This document shows positions 8,199 to 16,540 of a stretch of DNA of 64,000 nucleotides, in pieces. The notes beneath the pieces were generated by a model. The model saw only the letters and a list, made by a program, of their open reading frames with translations, searched no databases and was not told where the DNA came from. The stretch's first letter is position 1, and each line of letters begins with the position of its first letter. The DNA is from Serratia fonticola. Lineage in GTDB: Bacteria > Pseudomonadota > Gammaproteobacteria > Enterobacterales > Enterobacteriaceae. A program made the translations under genes and the position numbers. The stretch is taken from positions 2,790,001-2,854,000 of the forward strand of contig NZ_CP011254.1 of the NCBI RefSeq assembly GCF_001006005.1, written 5' to 3'.

Positions 8199-8734
8199 TG
8201 AAAAGAATGAGCTGGGATGTTAAAGATGAAAATATTGTAGATGATTTAGTAGCATTACTATGCATCTCATCTGAAGAGTGCAAGCTACTTCAAACCTTAC
8301 AACAAGAAGCGGAAAAAATCTCAAAACGACTGGTCGATGAGTATTATGATCTGCTGATAGCACATGAACTGACAAACGAATTTATTACTAATCTACCTGC
8401 ACTAAAATCAACCTTGGCACAATGGTTTGTGAAGCTATTCTGCGGGAACTATGATAAAGATTATGCATCTGATCGCCTGCGTATTGGTATGGCACACGTT
8501 CGTATAGGTTTACCTGTTCGCTATCCATTAGCAATGTTTGCAGTACTTGATCGCTATGGTGTAGAAGTTGCTGAAAAAGGCGGTGAGGCAGCAGTGAACG
8601 CATTCCGCAAAGTTCTCGCTCTGGATGTCGCTACATTTACACAAGCTTACGATAATACCCAATTAAATAACTTGAAAGATCTGGTTGGAGGCAGTGGTGA
8701 TCTAGCCAGGCGATTACTACATGATGAGTACTAA
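8198..8734 (+). CDS. Stand-alone protoglobin / globin-sensor domain protein
   Basis: The 178-residue, all-helical protein matches the globin-coupled-sensor/protoglobin family. The diagnostic stretch GMAHVRIGLPVRYPLAMF lies at residues 97-114, and His100 is the likely proximal haem ligand. A preceding helix (LAQWFVKLFCGNYDKDYA) and a following one (AAVNAFRKVLALDVATFTQAY) also fit. Known members sense O2, NO or CO, usually through a fused kinase, cyclase or methyl-accepting domain. Here no output domain is attached, so output would have to pass through a partner, with the coupled Roadblock protein 3 the obvious candidate. Haem binding is inferred from the motif. Confidence 0.82.
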   Translation: MKRMSWDVKDENIVDDLVALLCISSEECKLLQTLQQEAEKISKRLVDEYYDLLIAHELTNEFITNLPALKSTLAQWFVKLFCGNYDKDYASDRLRIGMAHVRIGLPVRYPLAMFAVLDRYGVEVAEKGGEAAVNAFRKVLALDVATFTQAYDNTQLNNLKDLVGGSGDLARRLLHDEY

Positions 8735-9006
8735 ATCGCTGTGGACTGATAATGCCGCAAACGGATATGTAGAATAACAACATGTCGTAATCCCTTTTTG
8801 GGGACTCGATTCGTGTCACCGCGCGATCGACGACGAGTAAACCTACATGTCCGCTATTTGTCTCAGGCTTAAAATAGCGCGGTATTAAAGACAGGTTTAT
8901 AGTGAATGTTTAATTATGCTAAAAAGATAGGGTTAAATAAGCGTACTGCGTTGCGTTTTGCTTCAATTTGGTTTAATTCCTTAGTGCGGAATATCTCGAG
9001 GCTATA
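8735..9006. other. Intergenic region between the globin gene and tadE
   Basis: These 272 bases hold no credible gene. They contain a small hairpin (ATCCCTTTTTGGGGA near 8791) and AT-rich DNA before tadE. The gap separates the signalling block from tadEFG and may hold a second promoter; I cannot point to convincing -35 and -10 boxes. Confidence 0.35.
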
Positions 9007-9516
9007 ATGTTAATTTACATAAGGACCATGGTTTTAATTAAAAAAAAACTAATACTTTCAACTAAAAAGGAGCAGGGCGCTGTTGCGGTAGAGATTTCGT
9101 TAATATTTTTCCCTTTCATTTTCATTATTCTTTTCATGTTTGAAATTTGCAGGGTTATCTATATATCTTCAGCATTAGACCTAGCTGTTGCAGAGGCAAG
9201 CCGTTACGCAGCAATATCTCAAATTAGTGAGGTAGGATATCAAAAAGTCTTTATTGATAAACTCAATAAAGACATCCCTCTGATGCCATTGTTAACCGCA
9301 GATAAAAACATTTATGTTAATGTTAACTACTGTAGCACAATTGAGGATGTTATAATCAACAATTGCGACAGTATTTCCAACGAAAAACCTCTTGCTATAT
9401 ATACAGTAGGATATAATTATACGCTTCTTTTCGATACTTTCGAAATGGCTACGTTGAATTCGTATTTGCAGAGGAGCGTGATTTATGTTCAGGAATATAA
9501 CAGGGATAATAACTGA
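9007..9516 (+). CDS. tadE: TadE-like pseudopilin
   Basis: This 169-residue TadE-family protein has a short basic N-terminus, a Gly-x-x-x-Val-Glu processing region (EQGAVAVEISLIF near residues 22-34) and one hydrophobic helix (to about residue 50) continuing into the conserved LDLAVAEASRYAA segment. TadE and TadF are minor pseudopilins cleaved by the TadV peptidase and required for pilus assembly. The start may lie at ATG 9007 or at the next in-frame ATG (9028). Its stop overlaps the tadF start by one base. Confidence 0.85.
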   Translation: MLIYIRTMVLIKKKLILSTKKEQGAVAVEISLIFFPFIFIILFMFEICRVIYISSALDLAVAEASRYAAISQISEVGYQKVFIDKLNKDIPLMPLLTADKNIYVNVNYCSTIEDVIINNCDSISNEKPLAIYTVGYNYTLLFDTFEMATLNSYLQRSVIYVQEYNRDNN

Positions 9517-10139
9517 TGCTTATTAAAAGTGTTAAACCTTCATTACAATTCCTCGCGAAAAAATTAAATAAAATAAAAAATGATAAAGGCTCTATCACTA
9601 TTGAGTTCAGTGTTGTTATTCTTTGCTTTATTCTTGTTATGTATTTGGTTTCTGACTTTGGTATTGAAATAGCTAAAAAGGGCCGCCTTGAGAGGCTGAA
9701 TCATTCTTTGGCATCAATGCTGAGAGAGAGGAAAGCACTTTATCACTCAAATGAAGATATTACTCAAGAGGAGGTTGATCAGTTACTTTTAGTTGCCCAA
9801 AGCCTATTCCCAGGAACCCGTTTAACCCTTAAGGTTGATGCCCTTTACCTTTCACCTAATCTTATAAATCCCAGCAACAATACATTGGCTAATATAAGTC
9901 AAATACTCTCATTTCATTCAGGGGGTAGTGAGTGTCAATGGGAGCAGTGGTCTGTTGATATCTCTGCCCTTAAAGGCCTTTCTCCCTATGCTTCCAGCTC
10001 TGGTAGATGGGTGCCAATATACCGTGTTAGTGCTTGTATTCCTAATGAATCTAGCCTTTTCAAACGATTGGCAAGTACGTTCAACGATGAAGTATTACCT
10101 AACATAACAACCAGTAGCATTGTTATTTCTAGAAACTAA
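9516..10139 (+). CDS. tadF: TadF-like pseudopilin
   Basis: This 207-residue protein carries a TadE/TadF-type N-terminus: DKGSITIEFSVVILCFILVMYLVSDFGIEIAKKG, with the Gly-(3)-Glu processing site followed by one membrane helix. The soluble part contains ARG/LYS-rich helices and two Cys residues. TadF-type proteins usually follow tadE as here, with translational overlap, and precede tadG. Confidence 0.82.
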   Translation: MLIKSVKPSLQFLAKKLNKIKNDKGSITIEFSVVILCFILVMYLVSDFGIEIAKKGRLERLNHSLASMLRERKALYHSNEDITQEEVDQLLLVAQSLFPGTRLTLKVDALYLSPNLINPSNNTLANISQILSFHSGGSECQWEQWSVDISALKGLSPYASSSGRWVPIYRVSACIPNESSLFKRLASTFNDEVLPNITTSSIVISRN

Positions 10140-10165
10140 ACCACAGCGATTAGTTAACTTCGTAA

Positions 10166-10294
10166 TATACCAGTCATACTTGAAATTGCCTCTTTGTTGA
10201 CTACGCTAATTTACCCGAAATCACTGGCTGAGGTAGCTCATTGGGATAGGCTCCCTTGCCACCGCGATGCAAATCCAATTATTTTTGGTATATA
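10166..10294. repeat. Degenerate ERIC (IRU) element
   Basis: This 129-base imperfect palindrome has TATACCAGTCATACTTGAA at one end and TTTTTGGTATATA at the other. Central parts resemble the ERIC core (GCTCATTGGGATAGGCTCCCTTGCC region). It lies in the tadF-tadG gap. ERIC elements are non-coding miniature repeats of Enterobacterales and may form a stable stem in the transcript. Confidence 0.65.
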
Positions 10295-10325
10295 ACATGA
10301 AGCTTATCTATTAAGTGATGATATT

Positions 10326-12194
10326 ATGAAACGATTATTTTCAACATTTACCTCAGAAAATGGTGCCATTGCGATAGTATATGTTATCATTTTCCCGTTT
10401 CTACTTGCTGCGACAGCCGTTGCTCTTGACGGTTCGATGATTCTAAAAAGAAAAGCTCGTCTTGCTGATGCATCTAGTGAAGCCGTATTAGCAATTGCCG
10501 CGATAGATAACCGCCTTATTGACGATACCGCACGTAATGTTAATGATAAAATAATCAATGAGTATATCGGTTTTTATTTCCCAAGTCGGGCTATTGAAAA
10601 TGTTTCGCTAGGCGTCACCATGACGGATAACGTCGATGAAGATGGCTATGTTGACTATAAACTCAATATTACCGCTGATTTTAAGACGTTATTACCTTTG
10701 GCGAATATTGGCTTCCCTGCTTTTGGGGAAAAAGTAAGCATTGGTAATCAAGATAACAATAGTGGTAATGCTCGTAAATTTATAACAACTAACTCAGTCC
10801 CTGCAGATTATGTTTTTGTCGTTGATTTTTCAGCTACAATGAATATAGCTTACACAGGTAGCGATGGCTTGGCGACCAATCGACTCAATATGCTAAAGAC
10901 TGTGGTGAATGATGTTATCAGCGGCAGCCAACACACGGACTCACAATTTGCTCTGGTTCCTTTTGATTTAGGCGTTCCCTTCAGAGCAAAGGATGCCGTC
11001 AATAATACCTTACCCTACCGCAATGAAAAAAATGAGGCCGGAGGCGAACTGGTGGGGTGTTCAACATTATATGTCCCAAAAGTGAAGTTTTCCTCCGATA
11101 ATATTGATTATGATTTTTGGGCCAATAAACATATTGTGCATAAGTCATACTCTGAACTGGATGGAAATAGAAGTGCGATATTTTATAATTTCGATCGCTC
11201 TCGTTACTTATATTATCGTTTTATTGTAGGTGAATCCCTAGGTGAAACTATTGAAGGTCTGGAGAAACGTTCCTGGTGTGTTTTAAATCAACAAGCTAAT
11301 CCTCTTGCTGGACGCTATATGTTCAGTTGTGAAAAAGATCCTACGCGTAGTATTTTCACCCCCACAAATCAAAACATAATCGATGAACAATATGCAGCGG
11401 TTATTGCTTTAATTGAGACTATGCGGGGGAAATTAAGTTTTGAACGTTCATCGATTGCCAATAGCGAAACTATCGATTATGCAGCCACCCTTGATGATGA
11501 TAATATTTTTAATACGGATAATGTGCAGGAATTTATCCAACCATGGGCACCTAATATGTACGAATACCGTGCTTTTAGCGGAATGTGTCAATCAGCTACA
11601 AAATTAATAACTGTCGGTCAGAGGGTGACACAAGATTATGCCGAAAAGGAAATGGCTAAAACATTAGATTCCGCCAAACCAAGTGCTTTTCTTATCCCGC
11701 TCACAACTAATAAAATTGAAAAAGAAGCGTTGGTTAATAACCTTATGCAGATGCAAGCCGGTGGCGGTACAGATAGCACCAGTGGGCTATTACGTTCGGT
11801 ACCCATTATTGCTTCTGGCATGAATAAGAAAAAGGTTATTATCGTTATTTCCGATGGTGAAGATGAAGTTGACCCAGCGATTGTCGCAGAAGAATTTCAC
11901 GCTCGTGGTATGTGTGACGTGATTAAATCAGGCTTGAAAAGTGGGTCTCTCTATCAGAAAAATAAAATTGGAACTGTCGCTGATGTGGTTGAAATTCACT
12001 ACGTCTCAATTAATGATGATATCACCAATGCCGAGAGAATGGCCTTTTGGGGGCGATACTGTGCTAAAGGTGATTCAGATACTGATAGTACACAATACGT
12101 CCATACTGCAACCAACTACTCGTCATTGCTTTCCACATTAAAATCAATTATTGGTGTTGAGACAGGATATTATATTCGAGATGACCAGCAGTGA
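10326..12194 (+). CDS. tadG: TadG-like protein with von Willebrand factor A domain
   Basis: The 622-residue protein has a TadG-type N-terminus (SENGAIAIVYVIIFPFLL, residues 10-27) with one membrane helix that anchors a large periplasmic part. A von Willebrand A domain starts at DYVFVVDFSATMN: the MIDAS residues Asp167, Ser169 and Thr171 are intact. The second half has KKVIIVISDGEDEVDP, a typical central strand and loop of the fold. A long insert (about 215-480) separates the two halves of the domain. TadG is thought to link the pilus base to the cell envelope. An ERIC element separates it from tadF, so it may be transcribed with reduced coupling. Confidence 0.88.
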   Translation: MKRLFSTFTSENGAIAIVYVIIFPFLLAATAVALDGSMILKRKARLADASSEAVLAIAAIDNRLIDDTARNVNDKIINEYIGFYFPSRAIENVSLGVTMTDNVDEDGYVDYKLNITADFKTLLPLANIGFPAFGEKVSIGNQDNNSGNARKFITTNSVPADYVFVVDFSATMNIAYTGSDGLATNRLNMLKTVVNDVISGSQHTDSQFALVPFDLGVPFRAKDAVNNTLPYRNEKNEAGGELVGCSTLYVPKVKFSSDNIDYDFWANKHIVHKSYSELDGNRSAIFYNFDRSRYLYYRFIVGESLGETIEGLEKRSWCVLNQQANPLAGRYMFSCEKDPTRSIFTPTNQNIIDEQYAAVIALIETMRGKLSFERSSIANSETIDYAATLDDDNIFNTDNVQEFIQPWAPNMYEYRAFSGMCQSATKLITVGQRVTQDYAEKEMAKTLDSAKPSAFLIPLTTNKIEKEALVNNLMQMQAGGGTDSTSGLLRSVPIIASGMNKKKVIIVISDGEDEVDPAIVAEEFHARGMCDVIKSGLKSGSLYQKNKIGTVADVVEIHYVSINDDITNAERMAFWGRYCAKGDSDTDSTQYVHTATNYSSLLSTLKSIIGVETGYYIRDDQQ

Positions 12195-12223
12195 TGTTTT
12201 ATTACCCGACAATTTCAATACTC

Positions 12224-12480
12224 TATATCAGTCACTTTTCAAGCAGCAGCGTTGTTACCTGCACTTAGTTATTCGACCCGTCCATGGGCCTCACCACTTA
12301 CGGGGCCGCTGGATACAGCGTTCAAATCTGTTCCTGACAGATTTGTCACTCTAGTCACTTACCCAAAATCAAGTTCCTGGGGATGAGTGAGCTTGTCGCC
12401 TAATTGTGATGTACAGGGATGTACAAATACCACAAGCGCATGGACGCGCAGAGCGGCCAACTTGAAATTCATAGGATATA
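12224..12480. repeat. Long ERIC-type element with internal insert
   Basis: This covers most of the gap between tadG and the RCC1 gene. ERIC features are AGTCACTTACCC and TTCCTGGGGATGAGTGAGC. Between one outer arm and the core lies an extra segment (GCGGCCCCGTAAGTGGTGAG on the reverse strand) that is also found in the element at 44809-45014. The far arm carries a second short insert. No gene is supported here. Confidence 0.6.
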
Positions 12481-12515
12481 TTCCTAATTACAAATAACAG
12501 CCAGTGAGGTTAAGC

Positions 12516-13814
12516 ATGGATGTTAAATCGGTTAAAAGTAAAATAAATGTGGCTACGTTTTTAGCGTTGTCCGGCATATTATTCAGTCCTTCTCTACAGG
12601 CGGGGGATTCCGTTCTACCGGGCTCCACGGTCACGGGCGGAGGTGGAGGTGAGACGCCAGCAGAACCGAGCTTTGCGGGTAATATTATGCCAACTGGCTC
12701 ATCGCTTGATACTGGTCTGGCCATACATAATGGCGAGGTCTGGGTCTGGGGCTTTCGAGGCTCAGGTCAACAGGGTAATGGGGTTAATGTCGTTGATGTG
12801 AAAGCTTCGCCAGCCAAAATTCAAAAATTTATTGATCAAGGTGTGAAAATCTATGCGCTAGCTTCAGGTGCTTACCATATGATTGCCCTTGATGAGAACG
12901 GCGATGTCTGGGGGTGGGGACAAAGCGGTTATGGTGAGACCGGATGTGGTCGGGGGTATGTATCTACTCCTTGCAAGGTGCTAGCTGGCAAGAGAATCAC
13001 CCAAATTGGTGCCGGTGAGTATTTCTCCGCGGCGATGAGTGAAGATGGAAAAGTTTACACTTGGGGGCACGGTATTTACGGCCAGCGTGGCGATGGTTTG
13101 AAGACCGCATATTTAGCGAATTCGAATGCGCAGGGAGCCATTCATGAGGTTAATTTGAGGGGGGAGCGCGCGCGTTTGCTCGGCGTGGCTTATGAATCAA
13201 CCTATGTTGTCACGCACTCCGGAAAAGTTTTTGGCTGGGGAGACAATGAAAATTGTGAGTTAGGCCCCATGGGCGGATCATCAACTTGCGTTGGACATGA
13301 GTATGTTACTACCCCACGTGAGTTCCCATTGACTGGCATAAATATCAACAATATCGTTCAGATTGTTGGAGGCAATGCTTGGGGCGAGGTTTTGCTCAAT
13401 GATGGGACAGTATGGGGGTGGGGGCGAGGTGCTTCCATAGGGCAAACTTACGATGGATCTCTAGCCTCTGTAAATAACAGCGCAACACCGCGTTTAGTCG
13501 TGAGAAATGTTGCCCGACTTTATGGGCGCTATGTTGGCTCCGCAGCTATGACTAAGTCGGGTGAGTTATATACGTGGGGACAGACTGCCGGTTCTGCATT
13601 CAAAGATATATATGGACACCAACCAACCTTACGGGCCTCCCCTTATGGGCCGATAGAAGGTTTTGGTGGTGGTAAGGAGCATCTCTATTACTGGACGTTT
13701 AGTGGCAAGGCTTATGCGGTAGGCTACGGTGCGGCGTACAAACTGAATATTAATAGTACTGATAATATACCTTGGCCAGGAGTGCAGATGACATTTCTTA
13801 CCGCAGATGATTAA
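12516..13814 (+). CDS. Secreted RCC1-type beta-propeller protein
   Basis: The 432-residue protein begins with a probable Sec signal peptide (charged start, hydrophobic ATFLALSGILFSPSLQA, cleavage before GDS). The mature part has about seven RCC1-like repeats, each with a G-x-V-W/Y-x-W-G core: GEVWVWGFRGSGQQGNG, GDVWGWGQSGYGETG, GKVYTWGHGIYGQRGDG, GKVFGWGDNENCELG, GTVWGWGRGASIG, GELYTWGQT and GKAYAVGYGAAY. This predicts a seven-bladed propeller like RCC1 or BLIP-II. ATG 12516 with GAGG just upstream is preferred over GTG 12504. Its position behind tadG suggests a surface or pilus-linked binding protein. Function is not known from sequence. Confidence 0.85.
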   Translation: MDVKSVKSKINVATFLALSGILFSPSLQAGDSVLPGSTVTGGGGGETPAEPSFAGNIMPTGSSLDTGLAIHNGEVWVWGFRGSGQQGNGVNVVDVKASPAKIQKFIDQGVKIYALASGAYHMIALDENGDVWGWGQSGYGETGCGRGYVSTPCKVLAGKRITQIGAGEYFSAAMSEDGKVYTWGHGIYGQRGDGLKTAYLANSNAQGAIHEVNLRGERARLLGVAYESTYVVTHSGKVFGWGDNENCELGPMGGSSTCVGHEYVTTPREFPLTGININNIVQIVGGNAWGEVLLNDGTVWGWGRGASIGQTYDGSLASVNNSATPRLVVRNVARLYGRYVGSAAMTKSGELYTWGQTAGSAFKDIYGHQPTLRASPYGPIEGFGGGKEHLYYWTFSGKAYAVGYGAAYKLNINSTDNIPWPGVQMTFLTADD

Positions 13815-13842
13815 TGCGTTAATAAGTCGGTTCGGAATAGAT

Positions 13843-13969
13843 TATACCCCAAAAAATGGGAGTTGCATCGCGGCGGCAAGGGAGCTTATCCCGATGAGCT
13901 GACATCAGTCAGTGATTCGGGTAAGTGATCGTAACCAATAAAGAGGCAATGTCAAGTATGACGGGTATA
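13843..13969. repeat. ERIC (IRU) element
   Basis: This is a 127-base palindromic element, the canonical ERIC length, bounded by TATACCCC and GACGGGTATA, with GTCAAGTATGACGGG as the terminal arm. It lies between the RCC1 gene and the lytic transglycosylase gene. Confidence 0.72.
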
Positions 13970-14086
13970 AATATCATCATGCATCGGTAGATGATCTTCG
14001 TAGGATAACCAATTAGTTGTTCACGTTGCCCATGCATGGGGTATTTTTCTCGAGCTTTCAGAAAGACTAACAATAGGTTACTGCAG

Positions 14087-14737
14087 ATGATTGATGTTAT
14101 GCTATTGGCTGCGCAATGCGCACCTAATATTTCCCCTCAAACACTTTCTGCTATTGTGAAGGTTGAATCAAGCCAAAATCCTTATTCGATAGGGGTCGTG
14201 GATGGTTATCTTGTTAGGCAACCAAAAAGTAAGCAGGAGGCGATAGCAACTGCACACGCCTTACGTCAGGGGGGATGGAATTTTTCGATGGGAATGGCTC
14301 AGATCAATCTTCATAATCTACCAAAATACAATCTGAGTTTTGACCAGGTATTTGAACCTTGTGATAATTTACGTGTGGCCGCTGACATTTTCAACGAATG
14401 CTATCAACGTGCATTAGCTAAACTTCCAACCAAAAGAGAAGCATTGCTGGCATCTTACTCTTGTTATTACAGTGGTAATTTCACGCGAGGTTTTAAACCT
14501 GAAGGTAAGAACAACACCAGCTATGTTGATAGAATCCTGGCTGTAACGCTTCCATCAGTAGTTGGAGACCATAGTGATACGCTAGCTATTCCTGTGATAT
14601 CAACCCGCTCGACGCCTAAGAAAACTAATGAGCGAACTACCCCATCATCTAAGAAAATCGACCAACAAAGTGCCCGCGTGTCCTATCATGATAAAGTCAC
14701 TCGAAGGGGGATCAAAGAGTTTAGAGGTGACGAGTAA
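14087..14737 (+). CDS. VirB1-like lytic transglycosylase
   Basis: The 216-residue protein is an SLT-type peptidoglycan lytic transglycosylase of the VirB1 group. The opening CAPNISPQTLSAIVKVESSQ is characteristic, and Glu27 is the predicted catalytic acid. GMAQINLHNL matches the family's G-x-x-Q-(I/V)-N motif, and LLASYSCYYSGN matches the A-x-x-x-Y-x-G helix. The tail after residue 165 is polar and disordered. I prefer ATG 14087 because family members begin just before this helix; ATG 14036 would add 17 basic residues. No clear signal peptide is visible, as in some VirB1 proteins. It may open the cell wall for pilus passage. Confidence 0.85.
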   Translation: MIDVMLLAAQCAPNISPQTLSAIVKVESSQNPYSIGVVDGYLVRQPKSKQEAIATAHALRQGGWNFSMGMAQINLHNLPKYNLSFDQVFEPCDNLRVAADIFNECYQRALAKLPTKREALLASYSCYYSGNFTRGFKPEGKNNTSYVDRILAVTLPSVVGDHSDTLAIPVISTRSTPKKTNERTTPSSKKIDQQSARVSYHDKVTRRGIKEFRGDE

Positions 14738-14769
14738 TAATATTATTTAACCAGTTAGTTTTGGGCTGA

Positions 14770-14895
14770 TATACCCGTCATACTTGAAGTTGTCTCGGTA
14801 TTGGCCGCGTTCGTTCACCTGAATCACTTACTGAAGTAAGCACCAGGATTAACTCACTTACCGACTTGATGCAGCTCCAGTTATTTTGGCTATAT
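14770..14895. repeat. ERIC (IRU) element
   Basis: This is a near full-length ERIC of about 126 bases: TATACCCGTCATACTTGAAG at the left, the core CACTTACTGAAGTAAG and TTTTGGCTATATA at the right. It lies in the gap between the transglycosylase gene and the LuxR gene. The remaining gap to 15073 is AT-rich and probably carries the LuxR-gene promoter. Confidence 0.75.
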
Positions 14896-15073
14896 ATTTA
14901 ATTGCTTTAAAATATCCGCATGTGAATTAAAAAATATTTATTTGAATTTGGTGATGGTAGTTTTATTAAATGTCATTAATATTAATCAATCATTATTTCG
15001 ATGATTTTATTGATTCGTTTAATTATCTGGCTATTTATTAATGGTTAGTGTTTTCCGTAAGGAAGGGATATCT

Positions 15074-15652
15074 ATGTCACTGGTATTGAGTAATGATTTT
15101 ATGGTTAAAAGAAATATTCTTCTTAACGATGGTATGACCTGGCCAAATGCGAATAGATATTTCCATGAGGGTGTCGTAAGTTATTTTGATTCGATCGGTG
15201 CCCTCCTGGATATATCAGATGTCGTTTTTGTTGACTTTCAGTTGTCCAATTTATTTGCCTTGCTTGAGCAGAAATGGGTGCTGTACTTCGTTGGCGTTAG
15301 AATTATCTTGATTACTGACAGTCACTTACTGCCATTAGCGAATTATTATAAAGGCATGTTTAACCACGTTGATTTAGTTATCCAAGTCACTGGAACATCA
15401 AAAAGCTTCTTCAACAAGCTGGAGCATGTTATGTCAGGGGGGGAAGCATTATCATCGTCAAATGATAGTCTTTCTTCGCGTGATATTTATTTACTCCGCA
15501 AATCGCTCCATGGCATGACCATACGTGATATTGCTGACAAGTTACAGCTCAGCCCTAAAGGCGTTTATACCATGCGTCATAGGGTGCTGCAGAAAATGGG
15601 GCTAACTAGAATGAAAGATATCTACATGCAGACAGCAAATAGTTATCGATAA
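15074..15652 (+). CDS. LuxR-family transcriptional regulator
   Basis: The 192-residue protein ends in a LuxR/GerE helix-turn-helix (SSRDIYLLRKSLHGMTIRDI through VYTMRHRVLQKMGL, about residues 132-180). The N-terminal half is not an autoinducer-binding domain; it resembles a degenerate receiver or RcsA/FimZ-like fold (DVVFVDFQLSN, GVRIILITDSHLL), with no clear phosphorylatable Asp context. The start ATG 15074 has a strong GGAAGGG at 15061-15067. As the last intact gene of the Tad island it is a candidate local regulator; the target is inferred. Confidence 0.85.
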   Translation: MSLVLSNDFMVKRNILLNDGMTWPNANRYFHEGVVSYFDSIGALLDISDVVFVDFQLSNLFALLEQKWVLYFVGVRIILITDSHLLPLANYYKGMFNHVDLVIQVTGTSKSFFNKLEHVMSGGEALSSSNDSLSSRDIYLLRKSLHGMTIRDIADKLQLSPKGVYTMRHRVLQKMGLTRMKDIYMQTANSYR

Positions 15653-15659
15653 CTCGGGT

Positions 15660-16371
15660 TATCTGCTGGCCATCACCCGCTGGGGACGCATCGCAAACGC
15701 GTCGATAATCGGGCTACAATGAACGCCATTTTCATCGTGCTCAGGACTGGTTGCCAGTGGAATGCGCTGAATGCGACAGGCATTTGTTCATCAAGCTCAA
15801 CCTATCGCCGTTTCCAGGAGTGGCGCGATGCCGGGGTTTTTGGAAGGGCTTTGGCAAAACGGATTGCTTGCCTGCGAGAAGCGCGATGTTTTTGACTGGT
15901 CATGGTTGTCGATGGATGGCTGCATAATAAAATCGCCACTTGCAGGCTCGACAAAACAGGTTGCAACCCGACTGAGCGGGGCAAGCAGGGGTAAAGCGCA
16001 ACCTGATGACAGATGCGAACGGACTTCCGCTCTTGTTGGTAGTTGCTGGGGAAAATACCCACGACATAAAATTGGTTGAGGATACGCTCGACGCGCTACA
16101 GACAGGCAGACCGGGGCACAGGCTGTGTCTGTGCCTGGACAAAGGTTACGAAGCCAAATGGTTGGAAACCTGTCTGAAAGTGCGTTGTTATGAACCCTAT
16201 ATCCAGTCGAGGAAAGAGGAGTCTGATGCCATTAAAAACATCGATTTTAAGGCTCATCGTTGGGTTGTAGAAAGAACGCCATAGCTGGATGAATCGCTTT
16301 CGCCGCGTACTGAGGCGTTTGGAGAAGAAGGTCAATGCTGCATTTTTCATGCAGCGTCATTGTCTGGAATA
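15660..16371 (+). pseudogene. Decayed IS5-family transposase
   Basis: Fragments of an IS5-type DDE transposase lie in different frames: MNAIFIVLRTGCQWNAL and TYRRFQEWRDAGVF from about 15719, then DWSWLSMDGCIIKSPLAG, then LMTDANGLPLLLVVAGENTHD through KNIDFKAHRWVVERT to about 16277, then SWMNRFRRVLRRLEKKV in another frame. At least three frameshifts break it, so it cannot make active enzyme. It lies exactly where AT-rich Tad DNA gives way to GC-richer core DNA. I cannot fix its terminal inverted repeats. Confidence 0.88.
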
Positions 16372-16510
16372 AAATCCTATTGGGATAGGCCCTAAGCCTA
16401 TTGCCTAAGCTCTCTCTTAATCAGCGAAATCTGTTCTCCGTGCGCCAGGGCGTGCTAAAACTGGCATAATTACGTGCGACGTATGACGCAGGACAACGCA
16501 ATATCTTTGA

Positions 16511-16532
16511 CCCCTTTCTGGTGAGAAAGGGG
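16511..16532 (-). terminator. Stem-loop downstream of barA
   Basis: CCCCTTTCT (16511-16519) pairs with AGAAAGGGG (16524-16532) across a four-base loop, just past the barA stop. It lacks a good T-run on the minus strand, so it may be a weak terminator or a transcript-stabilising hairpin. Confidence 0.5.
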
Positions 16533-16540
16533 CGTCTAGC

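Noticed and set aside
12151..12354. Small plus-strand frame after tadG
   Set aside because: It overlaps the tadG end and an ERIC-type repeat and shows no coding character.
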